A stretch of DNA of 64,000 bases from Vanessa cardui (Eukaryota > Arthropoda > Insecta > Lepidoptera > Nymphalidae), in contig NC_061133.1 in the NCBI RefSeq assembly GCF_905220365.1, positions 12,948,171-13,012,170 on the forward strand. Reading direction: 5' to 3'. Made by a program: the position numbers and the translations under genes. Shown one piece after another: positions 10,360 to 21,400 of the stretch (the first letter of the stretch is position 1; the number at the start of each line of letters is the position of its first letter). Below the pieces are notes generated by a model, which ran no database searches, was not told the DNA's origin, and saw only the letters and a list, made by a program, of their open reading frames with translations.

Positions 10360-11180
10360 GTTTTCGGTACAGCATGGCGCCGACGAGCCACATTTTTGCG
10401 GTTAATGCGTAAGCGCAAAACGCAAACATCCATTTAGTACTTTGACACAGTTTTCGTGCTGTACATTTAAAACTCAATATAAATGCTTATTATTAGCATT
10501 TAGTAAGCGTTGATGACCCTGCGTACTAAATGTTTACGACTTTAATAGTGTAAGTAAACTGTTATTTGTACATCTTGACATACTTCAAGTCTATAGTAGT
10601 ATCTTATACAAGTTAGCCGACTGAATTAAAAAAAAAAGAATAACAGTCAATTCGAACGCACCCGCTAATTCATTCTGTTCAAACTCGTGTTCTCTAAAAG
10701 GCGCCATAAATCTATCAGGCAAACAGCTAGGATTTACTCAACGTAAATATTTACTCTAAGCAACACAGCTCGACTGCGACAGAACCGCCGGTACGATTCT
10801 GGGTCGACTATGAAAAAAACTTTAATACGAGCAGCCGGCTAACAATGACGCGGAGATGAAAATTAAAAAAGAATAAATGGATGATGCGTTCCATTGCTAC
10901 ATAGGTGGCTAGTCGAATTCGAACTTCAGACGAGTTACGCTGTCAACTTTTCTAGTCTCTTCGCATTAGAATAGAGGAAGGGACAGGGCTCAGCTAAGGC
11001 TGGCCGGTTCAAACCCGTAGTGTAGTATAAAAAGGAGTGCGTGAGGAATGCGCCGGCGCGATCGCCAGGTGCAACGGCCGCACGCCCCGCCCCCGACTGG
11101 CATTTTTGTGCGCGCGCCTAATACGATATTAGTTTGGTAATCAAATTTGGCGCCATCCCCTTTTTGGGGTTGGCTGAAAA
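10360..11180. promoter_or_regulatory. Candidate regulatory island B, GC-rich core at 11030-11130
   Basis: The core (ggaatgcgccggcgcgatcgcc ... ccccgcccccgactgg ... gtgcgcgcgcc) is among the most GC-rich sequence in the intron. It is flanked by 'atggcgccgacgagcc' at 10375 and 'cgcggagatg' at 10850. A 97-codon minus-strand frame covers 10990-11283 but has low-complexity composition and no recognisable domain. An internal promoter or CpG-type element is possible. Confidence 0.3.
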
Positions 11181-13840
11181 TGAAAGAGCGAGAAGATTCG
11201 TCTCTATGCTTTATCTTATCTGCATCTGGTCTCAGTATATGCACTGTGTATCTTACTAATAGAACCAATTTATAGTCCGGCACGTTAGCATTTTATTGAA
11301 GCGAAATTTACACCAGATTATCTGACTCGAAATGGTGCGGACCGTTAACAATACAATGGGTTGCCAGCGAAATAATATAATGTGGGTCGCTGAGACACCG
11401 CCAATGCGAACAATTAAAGTCGACACCTTATCACCCGCTTGTGGCGACAGTCTAAATCCAACATTCCGTTGTTGCCCCTTTTTTGGGTAAATTGCCGTAA
11501 CTTTGTTTGTTTGTTAAACGTTTATCTGCGAAATCTATTCGTGACCTATAACCCGATAACCCGCAGATTACAAAAGGCAACTGCGTTCTGCGTTCAAGTC
11601 TGTATACATTACTATACGTACTGGTATGGTTTGTTTCTCTCTATATTTTTGAACTTATCTCTAATTATTTTGGATAGTTAGATAAATAAAAAAAAATAGA
11701 GAATGACGGAAGAACCCTCGTACGGCTTAGGTATCGCATCTATGGAATTAGTTTAAATTGAGAAGATTTTTCTTTTTTACCATCCAACCTTACTCCTTAA
11801 AATACACAAACATCTACGGTATTAAAATTCTCGATAAAATAAATAATTCCTCACTAAATCTTCAATATTTGTTTTTTGCATAAAACACTATCAGAAGTTA
11901 CCATCCAGGTATTCCATTAAAGTACTGACATTTTTAAACCGAACTTTGTTTAATAAGTTTATATATTTAAAATGTCGTGTTAAAGGTCAATCAGATAATT
12001 AAATCGCTTTAAACGCTTCAGCTTATCAGAATAACCCTTCAACGATTTTATTACGGGTTACAGAAAGAAGAAAAAAAAACGGCAATAAAATTTGTATTAA
12101 AGTACTTTAAGTTCGATGTTTAAATTTTACTCGTTTATTATTTTTAATCTGTTATTTTTTTAAGTAAATAAACAAGTCCGTAGACCGGAACGTCTAATGT
12201 GTAATATGATAGTGTTGTGCTTCGGTTTTCGTCGTTTATTTAAGCACGTTGTAAAGCAAACGTAACTCAACACTTGTTTGATGATGTGACTTCATTAGTT
12301 AGGAGAGATTCCCGCGACTTAATTCCCATAGATTTTAAACGATTCTCGCTTGTAAGGTCTTATTTTTCGGAGATTGTAACTTTATAATTAAGATTTTTTT
12401 TCAAAGTTACTAACATAGCAATATCTCCTTATGTTGTCCGTTCATGTTTGCCTTTAGAGATAAGTGTGACATAAAACAAAATGTTTTCACATCGAAACGA
12501 ATGTTTACATTTCAAAGTTTTCTGTTCATGCGGTAAAGTTCATTCAACGTAACATTGCCGTGTTTGTTCGTGCTGAGAAATGAAATATTACATTCAAGTA
12601 TGTAGTTCAAGGGTTTCCCAACGTCGTCCGTAAGTCGGTAACTGACAGATAACCGTATAGTACACATTTTTACCTCGTTCCTGATGTTTTCACGACAAAC
12701 TGACACTTTGACAGGTAGCTGTGAAAAAAAAACAACGTTTGTTTACGGCTGCCTTGCTTTAGCTTTTAGTTATTTTTTCTAGTCCACAGATAAAGCAAAC
12801 ACGATGATTGTTGAGCGCTTGGAAACCCACATTGTTGCATTTTTTAGTGGAGGAATATTAGGCTGAATGGTTCACTCACTGTGTCACTTTTTATTTCGAC
12901 TTATTCAAGTAAAAATCCTTATTCTGAAAAACATTTAAGTAAATACATTCACTTCGATACTCATCTAAACAGTACTCAATATTCTAAAAGCGTTATTTCT
13001 ATGTCTGAATGTACGTAACTTGTTCCGCCCTTTGTACGTTGTAATAAGGTATTTGACCTTTTGATGTCCTTAAGATAAGTTGATATGCAAAACCACATTG
13101 CGATGACGTAACACTCGTACCATCAGAAAATTTTAAAACATTGTTTATCTTGTAATAACTCTTATTAGGTAACTCACGTCTGAGAATCACTGTACAATCG
13201 TACTATGATGTAAAAGATAAGAATTAAAAACAACGCTTAATATAAAACATATTTTTCTTATAATTTAGTATCACTGTGGCGCATATAAATATGGGTATTT
13301 TCACTGGATAAAGTCTTCCAAGATCAAGACTTCCAAGGTCAGCAGATCTAATACTATTCGTCCTGAGATCACCGTCTCATCTCGTTGATCCGTATAATTG
13401 CTGGAACTGTCAGTTAAAAAAGCTAAGAACTCGTCTGATTTCCGTGGAACTGACAGCGATACATGTCTTAGAATCATTTGCAAGGCATCACACTTTTATA
13501 TCGTTTCCATGAATCATTGATGGGTCTATTTATATTTATGTAAATAAGTTAACTTGTATTGAGAGTTGCGTTTAACTTAACCCCTACCACCGCAATCTGT
13601 ACTTAAAGTTAACAAATAATTATTATTAATAGTTAATTATGCATAGTTCTAATAACGCTTGGTGACATTTCATTTCATTTCAAACATAGACTAGACATCA
13701 AGATGTTACGAAATTTTAAATAATGACATTCAGACATTTCATTGTGCGCATGCGCATCCCACATAACAACCTAATGATTGTCCTTTGTACTATACCCATT
13801 CTTAGTCGTTGTATTGCGTTACACGATAGTAAATCTCGGA
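11180..13840 (+). other. Intron stretch without recognised features
   Basis: Mixed AT-rich sequence. Open frames of 60-80 codons (11439-11681 plus, 12512-12706 minus, 12999-13190 minus, 13301-13483 minus) lack splice signals or family patterns. The one motif of note is a perfect TGCGCATGCGCA at 13745-13756, listed separately. Confidence 0.5.
13745..13756. promoter_or_regulatory. NRF1/Ewg-type palindrome TGCGCATGCGCA
   Basis: A perfect 12-bp match to the GCGCATGCGC class bound by NRF1 in vertebrates and Erect wing in insects. It is the first of several in this intron. Unlike the copies at 39283 and 50071 it is followed by TCCC, not GGTG. Confidence 0.4.
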
Positions 13841-13849
13841 CTATAATAT

Positions 13850-13975
13850 ATGCTTCAAATTGAAGTTTACGAGCCGCTCTGTCTGCGGACGAGCGATGTC
13901 ACATATCAAATCCACGGAACCCGTTCCCACAACTGCACCTGTCAGATTAATGCTGGATATACGTCCGAACTGAAG
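13850..13975 (+). other. Candidate small coding exon (possible alternative first exon)
   Basis: ATG at 13850 opens a frame of 42 codons (MLQIEVYEPLCLRTSDVTYQ..., with HNCTCQ near the end) up to a possible donor AAG|GTAAAC at 13975|13976. The region is notably less AT-rich than its surroundings. Because the frame ends in phase 0, like osp exon 1, it could in principle feed the same downstream exons. No similarity to a known protein is recognised, and a conserved non-coding element is just as likely. Confidence 0.2.
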
Positions 13976-14592
13976 GTAAACATTATTTTTTTCAATATGC
14001 CGTGGTGAGAGCTTAAATATTTACAAAGTTCGAATCTGGGTAAGTAGTTCCGTAATAAATGAGGATTTAAGTTAACATAAGTGTTTACATTTAAAAAAAT
14101 GTTTTCGAAAAGCTAAAGTATTTGTATATTTATACATGGATGAAATGTGGAAATTAAAAAAATTGATATAAATAAAAAAGAATACATTTTTATTTACTAA
14201 AATAATCGAATGATCATAGCAAGCCATTTTATCTAGCCAGAATACTGTCGTAACTGTAAGATTTTATTATAGCGTTTTCTAAGTCCAATTTTTACCGCCA
14301 TAAAATTTTGAATTATTTGAAAGAGGACTGAGACTAATAATTATTTTTATAAACCACATTTAACCTGCGTTTTGTGGAATTAGCGCTAATGTGTAAATAG
14401 CTTTATCTGTTCAATGGGATTCCAGTCATTAACATGTTTTATTTACAAACCTTATCTGACAAATGTTTTATGAGTCATTATGCGTTTTTTATACGTGTAT
14501 TTATGTAGCAGAGATACGGGATAGTGACGCGTAGATACGTAAATTAAATCATTACGAAAAAAAAATCGTTTCTTAACCGAATATAAAAACGT

Positions 14593-14640
14593 CAATATGG
14601 CGGCGATAAAATGGCGAATATAAACAAAGTGTGCAATATG
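14593..14640. promoter_or_regulatory. Pair of YY1/Pho-like ATGGCG motifs
   Basis: 'caatatggcggcg' and 'aaaatggcgaa' place two ATGGCG cores at 14597 and 14611, 14 bp apart on the same strand. AAnATGGCGGC is the YY1/Pleiohomeotic consensus. Two sites alone are weak evidence for a Polycomb or other element. Confidence 0.2.
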
Positions 14641-14659
14641 TAAGTGCGTGTGTTCATTT

Positions 14660-16680
14660 ATGAGTTTATTTCGTTGTCGTGTTATTTTTTTTTTTAAATG
14701 TCAACTCTCTCCTGGCCCACGGTAATGTCTGATAATCTGCTTTAAATACCGACACGAAATTTCAATGTTGGTTTTTAAGATAATAGAAATAAAGTCCCGA
14801 ACGAAATTTCAGAATGTTCCATATTTTAAATTAAGAACACAGTTTTTGTCGTTTTTTTTTTTGTTTTCTCTGCGTTCACGATTGCGAAGATGGAATGGAT
14901 GATTGAATTTGTGCAATAAATAAATTACATTTAAAAATCGAACACGACTAAAATATCTATTTTATTTGAATAATTAAAAGAAATATGGTTTCGCTTTTTG
15001 AATTACATATCATAAAGTTATAACAAGAACTTCAATGGCCATCGCCACCATCCGGTTAACACGTACCGTTAAAATATAAATCCAACATAAAACTTGTAAT
15101 TTCGTATTGGCATTTATGTCGACCATAATTTTATCTCGGGGATCCAATTAATAATTGAGTATAATGCAGACTTACTTCTATTAATGAGATGAGATTAAGC
15201 TACATTGTTGTTAATCCCATCATATTTAATGGTGGTATACCTAGCTTCTTAAATATCCTCAAGATATGTCTGCTCGATCGTTCAGAAATTTTAGGCACGA
15301 TTTATACTGATAGCTTTATGGAATCCAAAATATTGTGTACTAGCTGTTACAAGTGACCCGAATTAAATACCTAGTAGGTATGTATGTAGTTCTAACGATA
15401 ACATGAAAGAAAATATTTAAGCTAATTCTGACAGTTTTAGTTCGTTAAGTTATGGTTCAGGCGCATCAATATTGTCAACTTTATTTCTTGATTTAACACA
15501 AAAGACAAAAAAGCGTACCTACAATGCGTTTATTCGCTCCTTATGCAATGGTACAGAAAATTACATACAATTAATACTGGAACGTACGCGTCTCCCCGGC
15601 GCCGTTCGCTACTTCTAAGCCATCAGAATGTTTAATTAAACCGCTATTTACAACTAACTAGTGTACCCGAGCTAGACTCTAGAATGAGCCCGAGGCTGCT
15701 AGAAGACGTAATCTCGGGCCTTGAATTGATGGACGGTCAGCCCACCCCGTGATAGACATTGAAGGTATGCTATCGGGAAATTGTAATTCTATGATTATAA
15801 AGTTGTTTTTGTAAAAATAGCTAGCATTAGTTTTATCCATAAATAATTATGGGATGTGATACTGTATTCTCAAGAATTTTCTTCTAGGATAAATGTTTAA
15901 ATTATACATTTCACAAGGGTACGTATTACATTTATTTATGTATATTTGGACTATGAAATTGCAAACATTTTTTGGCCAGTTGATATGGTTCAAAGTTCCA
16001 CAAGAAAAAACAGATATCTCATTGAAAATGTAACGAATACTGAAATATGTGAACAAAAAAGGCAGACTTTGACCAAGACTAAGCGTAATTATCATTATAC
16101 TAAGTGACTCAAGCACACGTACTTAAAATGAGATATATTGCCTCTTTATATTAGTATATATTAGAAAGATATAACCGTACTTAAGATTATGTTAAAAATA
16201 TCTTTATTAGTCGTAAAGAAATAAATTGATCCCCTTTCGAAGAAATTGCTTTTAAACTTAATAATATTCTATTAATAATTTTATTACGATTGCTGTTTAT
16301 ACCTAACTAACTAGCCCAATTAAATACTAGTAGTAATGTTTCGAAAAACAATGGCGAGTGAAGTTGTTACATTTTTTTTATAAAAAAATGCTTCTATTCA
16401 GCAATGATCGCAATTAAACGAAACATTCGGAAAAAAATCTGTAGACCTATTAAGGTTGAGAAAAGTTAGTGTAATACAAAAATCATTGATTAATTTCTTA
16501 CTTAGCAGAATCAATTGCACATATATTTTAGTAATAATACATTATAATTATATCATTACAATTCTTCAAGGAAATGTCATCAGTTGTCATATCAATATTC
16601 CTCGTAAAATGCGTTATATTTTGATAAAAACAATCAATAACTCTTGAATTAGCTTAAGATATAAAAACGGCTTGTAACGT
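14660..16680 (+). other. Intron stretch, mostly featureless, with GC island at 15580-15780
   Basis: AT-rich sequence on both sides of a richer patch (cgtctccccggcgccgttcgc at 15589 and gagcccgaggctgctagaag at 15686). The patch has no open frame or repeat signature. An 89-codon minus frame (15847-16116) is low-complexity and was not accepted. Confidence 0.4.
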
Positions 16681-16689
16681 ACTTGTGTT

Positions 16690-16852
16690 TAAGGACAAAA
16701 TTATCGCAGATAATTTGCAAGAAACATTTGACTATCTGATAAGGGTCTTGGGAAGTTTAGATGCAAGGCAAGATGGACTATTATCGTCCTTTGGGGAGGC
16801 CTTTGTTTAGCAGTGGAGGTCTTTCATCTGAAATGATGATTATGATGATATT
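16690..16852 (+). repeat. LINE 3'-end fragment
   Basis: 'ggcaagatggactattatcgtcctttggggaggcctttgttt...agcagtggaggtctttcatctg' followed by atgatgattatgatgat matches the usual 3' end of lepidopteran LINEs, where '(GEA)YVQQW' codons are followed by a (TGA)n tail. The coding portion is decayed. It is related in type to the fresh insertion at 40569. Confidence 0.55.
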
Positions 16853-16859
16853 TTAAAAT

Positions 16860-17580
16860 GTTACATTTTGTAGTATAATTGCATATCATTAAGTTTGTTT
16901 TTTTTTAGTCTGGTTAAGATGTATTAGTAAATAAATTGTAAATGTTTACATCATGATCTCAACGTTGCTAGCATGTAACTAGCGATATAACTTCCATTAG
17001 TAAATAAGAAACTATTTACAGTATCAACTCGGAGATAAATGAGTCCATTTTGAGTAGTCAACATAATGTGACTAAGCTTTTACTGTTTAGAATATTCAAT
17101 AAGATAATAACTACCTACGATTAAATTTGCATGCTCATAATCTTTTGAGTTTAAATTATAAATACAAGCAAGTGTAAATAAAAAAAATTCTGTTATCAAA
17201 TTTTTATTATGTTTATGTGTTGTATTTAATTCCATTGTTATTAGTGGGACGTTGCGATTTTTGAGTAAAAATATTGGAGGCAATGGAAATATTTCGATAG
17301 TCATATTTAATGTATTCTTATAGAATGTAGATTCTACTGACATTCCCCTGCTGATATTCCACTGCTCCTCTACTATGCAATGCCTTTTAATAATTTTGTT
17401 GCACCGTCGAATGCAGGAAGTGTTTGCATAAAGGGGAAGTGTTCTGCATTATCCATTCATTTTATTACCAATGCACTGCTATGAGATCTATATTAAACTG
17501 GCTCTCGTATAAAATATACGCATATAGATTTATGTATAAAATCTTTAACTCTGTATTAAATATTATGTATGAGCTATGAA
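16860..17580 (+). other. Intron stretch without recognised features
   Basis: AT-rich. The 87-codon minus-strand frame at 17080-17343 is Lys/Asn/Leu-rich and shows no domain. Confidence 0.5.
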
Positions 17581-17586
17581 TATACT

Positions 17587-17860
17587 AGATGGCCCCGTGG
17601 TTGAATCGTGTGCATCTTTATCATCAACCGATGATTGACAGTTCAAACCTAGACGAGAACCACTTAATTATTGAGTAAAATTAATTTCGTGATCGGCTGT
17701 GAAGGCAAACATCTGACCTGCATGTGTCTAATTTGGAATAAAATTCTGCCATATCTGTATTTAAGAATCCGCATTGTATGAGTGTGGTGGTATAAACTTC
17801 AACTTTTTTCCCTCAAAATGGAGAGATCTAAGTCCAGCTGTGGGAACTTTCCGTTGTACA
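17587..17860 (+). repeat. Metulj-type SINE, full-length but old
   Basis: The tRNA-derived head is 'agatggccccgtggttgaatcgtgtgcatc...aaccgatgattgacagttcaaacc'. It is followed by the body 'ggctgtgaaggcaaacatc...cctgcatgtgtctaattt' and the tail 'ccagctgtgggaactttcc'. The order matches the better-preserved copy at 28498-28762 in opposite orientation. Many substitutions and small indels indicate an old insertion. Confidence 0.75.
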
Positions 17861-17929
17861 TTTTTACCGTATTGAAAAATTTTGAGCTGCTATTATGACG
17901 AAATCATAATTAGTCAAGGAACCGTATTT

Positions 17930-18130
17930 CGTTGTTCATTTGTCGTAATCAAATCATCTCGCCTTATTTGTCATTGCGAAATGCCAGGTTGATTGTTCAT
18001 CGCAATATCGCGGGAACGCTGCGCGCGATGCGCCTGCGCCGGGATCGTGTTACGACACTGTCACCGCCATTGTTTCGTTCCAGGCGAATCTATCAACACG
18101 TTCGGTTCATTGTTTCGTATTTATACTGAT
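17930..18130. promoter_or_regulatory. Candidate regulatory island C
   Basis: The GC-rich core 'cgggaacgctgcgcgcgatg' with 'cgcctgcgccggg' (18011-18043) includes an imperfect NRF1-like repeat. It is flanked by several SOX-like ATTGTT/CATTGTTT motifs (17990, 18068, 18106). A 65-codon plus frame spans it without protein character. Confidence 0.3.
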
Positions 18131-18439
18131 GTTTACTAATAATATCTCGTTTACAAAGTATCGCATGTCAATAAACAGACGAACTCAAATATCAATTGTT
18201 CCAATAACAAAGGATGTAATTCCTCGTAGACATTTTGTTTTGAGTTAACAAGATAAATATGTAACGAGATATTTTCTAGATCTGACACCTTATTAGTTTT
18301 TGTAAAACGTGATCATGACTTATTTTCAATCAACATGTTGGGCATCTGATAGGAATAATTACTACTACGCTGTTACTATACATCTACTAACAAGTTGTAA
18401 CGGTCTAAGAACCTAAATTGGCGATTAGCACTATTGTAG

Positions 18440-18860
18440 GTTTGCTGTCATGATTGCCGACAGGACAGTTTTCGATATAATATAAGGGATATTAAAGACA
18501 GAATGAAAATTATGTGTATTGATGTCAAACCACGCTCGCGTGTCGCACGATTATGAACAATCAAATGTTCTAAGTTTGTACTAATGTAACCTCCCTGGTG
18601 CAGCATGCAAAGTATTAGCATACCCGCCGGACGCCTTGCCCACGCGCAATGCAGCCAATCCATCATAATCGCTGCTGTGTGCGTAAACTGAGCCATTATA
18701 GTAACCGCCATCATAAATTTGCAACGCGCCTTCTTACACACGATTCGAGACCTTGCACCCTTCGATTTTGGACGACTTTGGATTTATACAAGTTTAAACT
18801 CAAACTACGTTCAGCTAAAACTAGAAAGCTAACGCCGATTATGTCAAGAAAGTTTTGAAA
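18440..18860. other. Moderately GC-rich intron block with overlapping opposite ORFs
   Basis: Two open frames overlap here on opposite strands (18448-18741 minus, 97 codons; 18649-18858 plus, 69 codons). Neither shows a domain or splice signals. Long frames on both strands of a GC-richer patch are expected by chance, so I treat this as non-coding, possibly regulatory. Confidence 0.3.
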
Positions 18861-20665
18861 CGAAAGATACCGATAGAAATAGGAAAGGTTTATACAAACA
18901 TAGGTTTGGTAACTATAAATATAGATAAAAATACCGCGTTGAGCAATCCTGGGCTAATTGATGTTGCTAGATAAGTAAGTAATAATAAAAAGGGTTGCAT
19001 ATTAAGTTGCATTGCGTTCGCTCAGGTAGATAAGGAAAATGCAGATTAAATTGTTTTTGAAAGAAATGACACCGTGTCATGGAAAATTACCGCAAATAAC
19101 AAATTACGTTTTTTAATTACTTCTCTGATTAGATATCTAGTGCAAAGCAAACGGAGCTAAAAGATTACAAATAAATTATAATCTATCACGGATATTTAGC
19201 GAGATATCCTTAAACATATTTAATTTCTTGGTTGGCGTCTATATAAAAGTGAGCTCATACATATGTCCACAACCAAGTGGAAGCTGTTTTTTTCTCATTT
19301 AGATTATTGCTGTTCAAGGAACCAGATGATGAAGAAGATTATCAAATTCGGCCATAGAATTATTGACATTGGTGTAGGTGTTTTATAATATGGCAAAAAC
19401 TAAAGATTAAATTTTACTTGACTATGTCTTAACATTTCCAACCAATACAAATACTAAGCCGTTATCAAAAACGACAAAAAAACATAAATTTACTTATCTC
19501 ATACTTTATAAGCAATGTTACTTAACCCAGTTTGGTAGATTAGATTGAATTATTATATTTTATTTATTTCTGTAAATAATAAACAAACAGTCTTAAGTTA
19601 AATAAACTGTATTATACTTGAACTTGTCACTTTTAGGTTGTCCTTACTAATTTGATAATGTTTTTTGATAACATATTTCTGTTTTTAATGTAAACCCGCT
19701 TATAAAAAATTAAGAGCGATAAATTTTACATCGATTATAAAATATTATAAAACTAATTTAAACTCGTTTAATGAACTAGAATACCTTCTGGCTAATTTAT
19801 CATTTATTGATTGTTTGCTTTGAATCGCGTACGTGCGACCCTGACTCCCACGTTCAATTTATTGCCATATTAAAAGCCATCTGTGCTAACAAATAACTTG
19901 GGCAATGGAGAAATAGGCTTCGATACTGGTGTCGAAATCATTAGACGACTTAATTGACAGGTCGAAAAGAAAACAGTAACAAGGGCTTGAATTTCATGAT
20001 TAGAGAATGCCAAAAAAATGGATTTTTAATTAGCTAAAATTTCTGAGAGTACTAAAATAAAAACTTCGTATTTATGAAAATTTTGATTCATCTGTTACAC
20101 TTGAATAATCAAATAGGTAACGTCTTCAGTAAGATATTTTTACTATAACATCACAATCTACCTACTTATTTTATCCTGATTATATTAAAAAACACAAAAT
20201 ATTGTAGATTAAAATGTATTGTTTACAATATCTGATTTGACAGAAAAATATGCTAATGCTCGGGGTCAAAATTATTATTGAGGTATAATAATCGAAATAG
20301 AATATTTAATTACTGACTAAGCAAATAACACCATTTACAAGACACGAAAAAAAAACCTTAAATTTTAATTACCTTAAGGAGTATACTCTGTAATTAAGCA
20401 GTTTGACCGCTACGTGAACCATTAAAAACATTTCTTTAATTGTGAAGTAATTTACTTAACACCTAATTAAATTAAGACTTAGGCTTAATTATTCGAAATT
20501 AATTATCATTTTCCTCAAATCCTTTCTTGTGGTTCAATTTCACTAAACATTATTTTGAGTAAATTTTTTTGTGTCGAAAACTAATTATAATAAACTTTTC
20601 TTATTTTGTTGTGCCCACTAAAATCGATATCACCCGTTCATTCGAATACTCATTTCGTTTAATTA
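18860..20665 (+). other. Intron stretch without recognised features
   Basis: AT-rich throughout, with poly-A and poly-T runs. No repeat family or exon is seen up to the pyrimidine tract of the first recursive splice site. Confidence 0.5.
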
Positions 20666-20668
20666 ATT

Positions 20669-20696
20669 GCTTTTTTATTTTTTGTTTCAGGTAAGT
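20669..20696 (+). other. osp: Recursive splice site (ratchet point) 1 of osp intron 1
   Basis: A pyrimidine tract (20669-20688) runs into CAG at 20688-20690, joined without any exon to GTAAGTTT at 20691. The whole reads tttttgtttcag|gtaagttt. Splicing exon 1 (..CGG) to this AG would recreate CGG|GTAAGTTT, almost identical to the original donor CGG|GTAAGTTC. A TTAATTAAT stretch 25-30 nt upstream can supply a branch point. This is the textbook structure of insect zero-nucleotide-exon ratchet points. It lies 14.8 kb into the intron and on the correct strand. Confidence 0.85.
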
Positions 20697-20739
20697 TTAA
20701 TGTTATCAGACGCTTCGAGTTTTGGTGGTTTAATTGTTC
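20691..20739 (+). other. osp: Possible recursive-splice (RS) exon 1
   Basis: A second donor, GTTC|GTAAGTTC, begins at 20740, so 20691-20739 (49 nt) could be recognised as a short exon during splice-site definition. Read in the osp frame it is open for 16 codons (VSLMLSDASSFGGLIV). Retaining its 49 nt would shift the frame, so a retained copy would not give normal osp protein. Confidence 0.5.
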
Positions 20740-20744
20740 GTAAG

Positions 20745-21215
20745 TTCATTTAAATAAAAAACCTAAGTGAATATATTGTGAGTATTTGTAATGTATTTCT
20801 TTGAAATAAATACAACTTTTATTAGTCTTTATCTTTTATAAACATTCAGTATTGATATTTCTTTTATCATTGTGATAATTTCATACGAGGCCCAGTTCTA
20901 GAAAGTGTCTGCAAATGACTCATCGATGCATTTTACTTCATAATGACCAATTTGAAAGGCACTTTCGGTGATATGATCATTAAGAACGAAGTTGCCTTTT
21001 GTGTCTTGAATGACTTTATCTATCGTTAGAAGACTGCATATTATTATTTTATTAGTATTAGAAAACGCAACTTAATGATTCATAGCATAATACTCTGATA
21101 TTTCGTTTTGCATCTGGTTATAATATTTTTGTAATAAGACGGGTGATGAATTGTACTATCGTTTCCTTATTATAAATCAGTAACTTATAGCAGTACTTTC
21201 TATCGATTTGATTGA
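20745..21215 (+). other. Intron stretch without recognised features
   Basis: AT-rich; nothing recognised beyond the end of the RS-exon candidate. Confidence 0.5.
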
Positions 21216-21218
21216 TTA

Positions 21219-21400
21219 CCAGCTGAAACTGCGGCTTTATCCGCGCGATTTTTTTAAAACACAACTCCCAAAAGTTTTACACAAGTTGTAACCCCTTTAG
21301 GAGTGGAATTTCGTAAATTAGCGGATGTCTACGCCCTATAAGGAAACTACCTGTCAAATATAAAGTGTGTAGGTGTTATAGTTTTTGAGACTTCGTCATT
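21219..21400 (+). repeat. Dispersed repeat fragment ('cctataaggaaactacctgtcaaat' type)
   Basis: The string of blocks 'ctgcggctttatccgcgcg', 'taacccctttaggagtggaatttcgtaaa', 'gcggatgtctacgccctataagg', 'tgtgtaggtgttatagtttttgag' recurs in butterfly genomes. The same family appears reversed at 25731-25905 in this window. Confidence 0.6.

Noticed and set aside
10990..11283. 97-codon minus-strand ORF
   Set aside because: It lies in a GC-rich patch where stops are scarce, has no domain, splice sites or start context, and its composition follows the GC-rich DNA.
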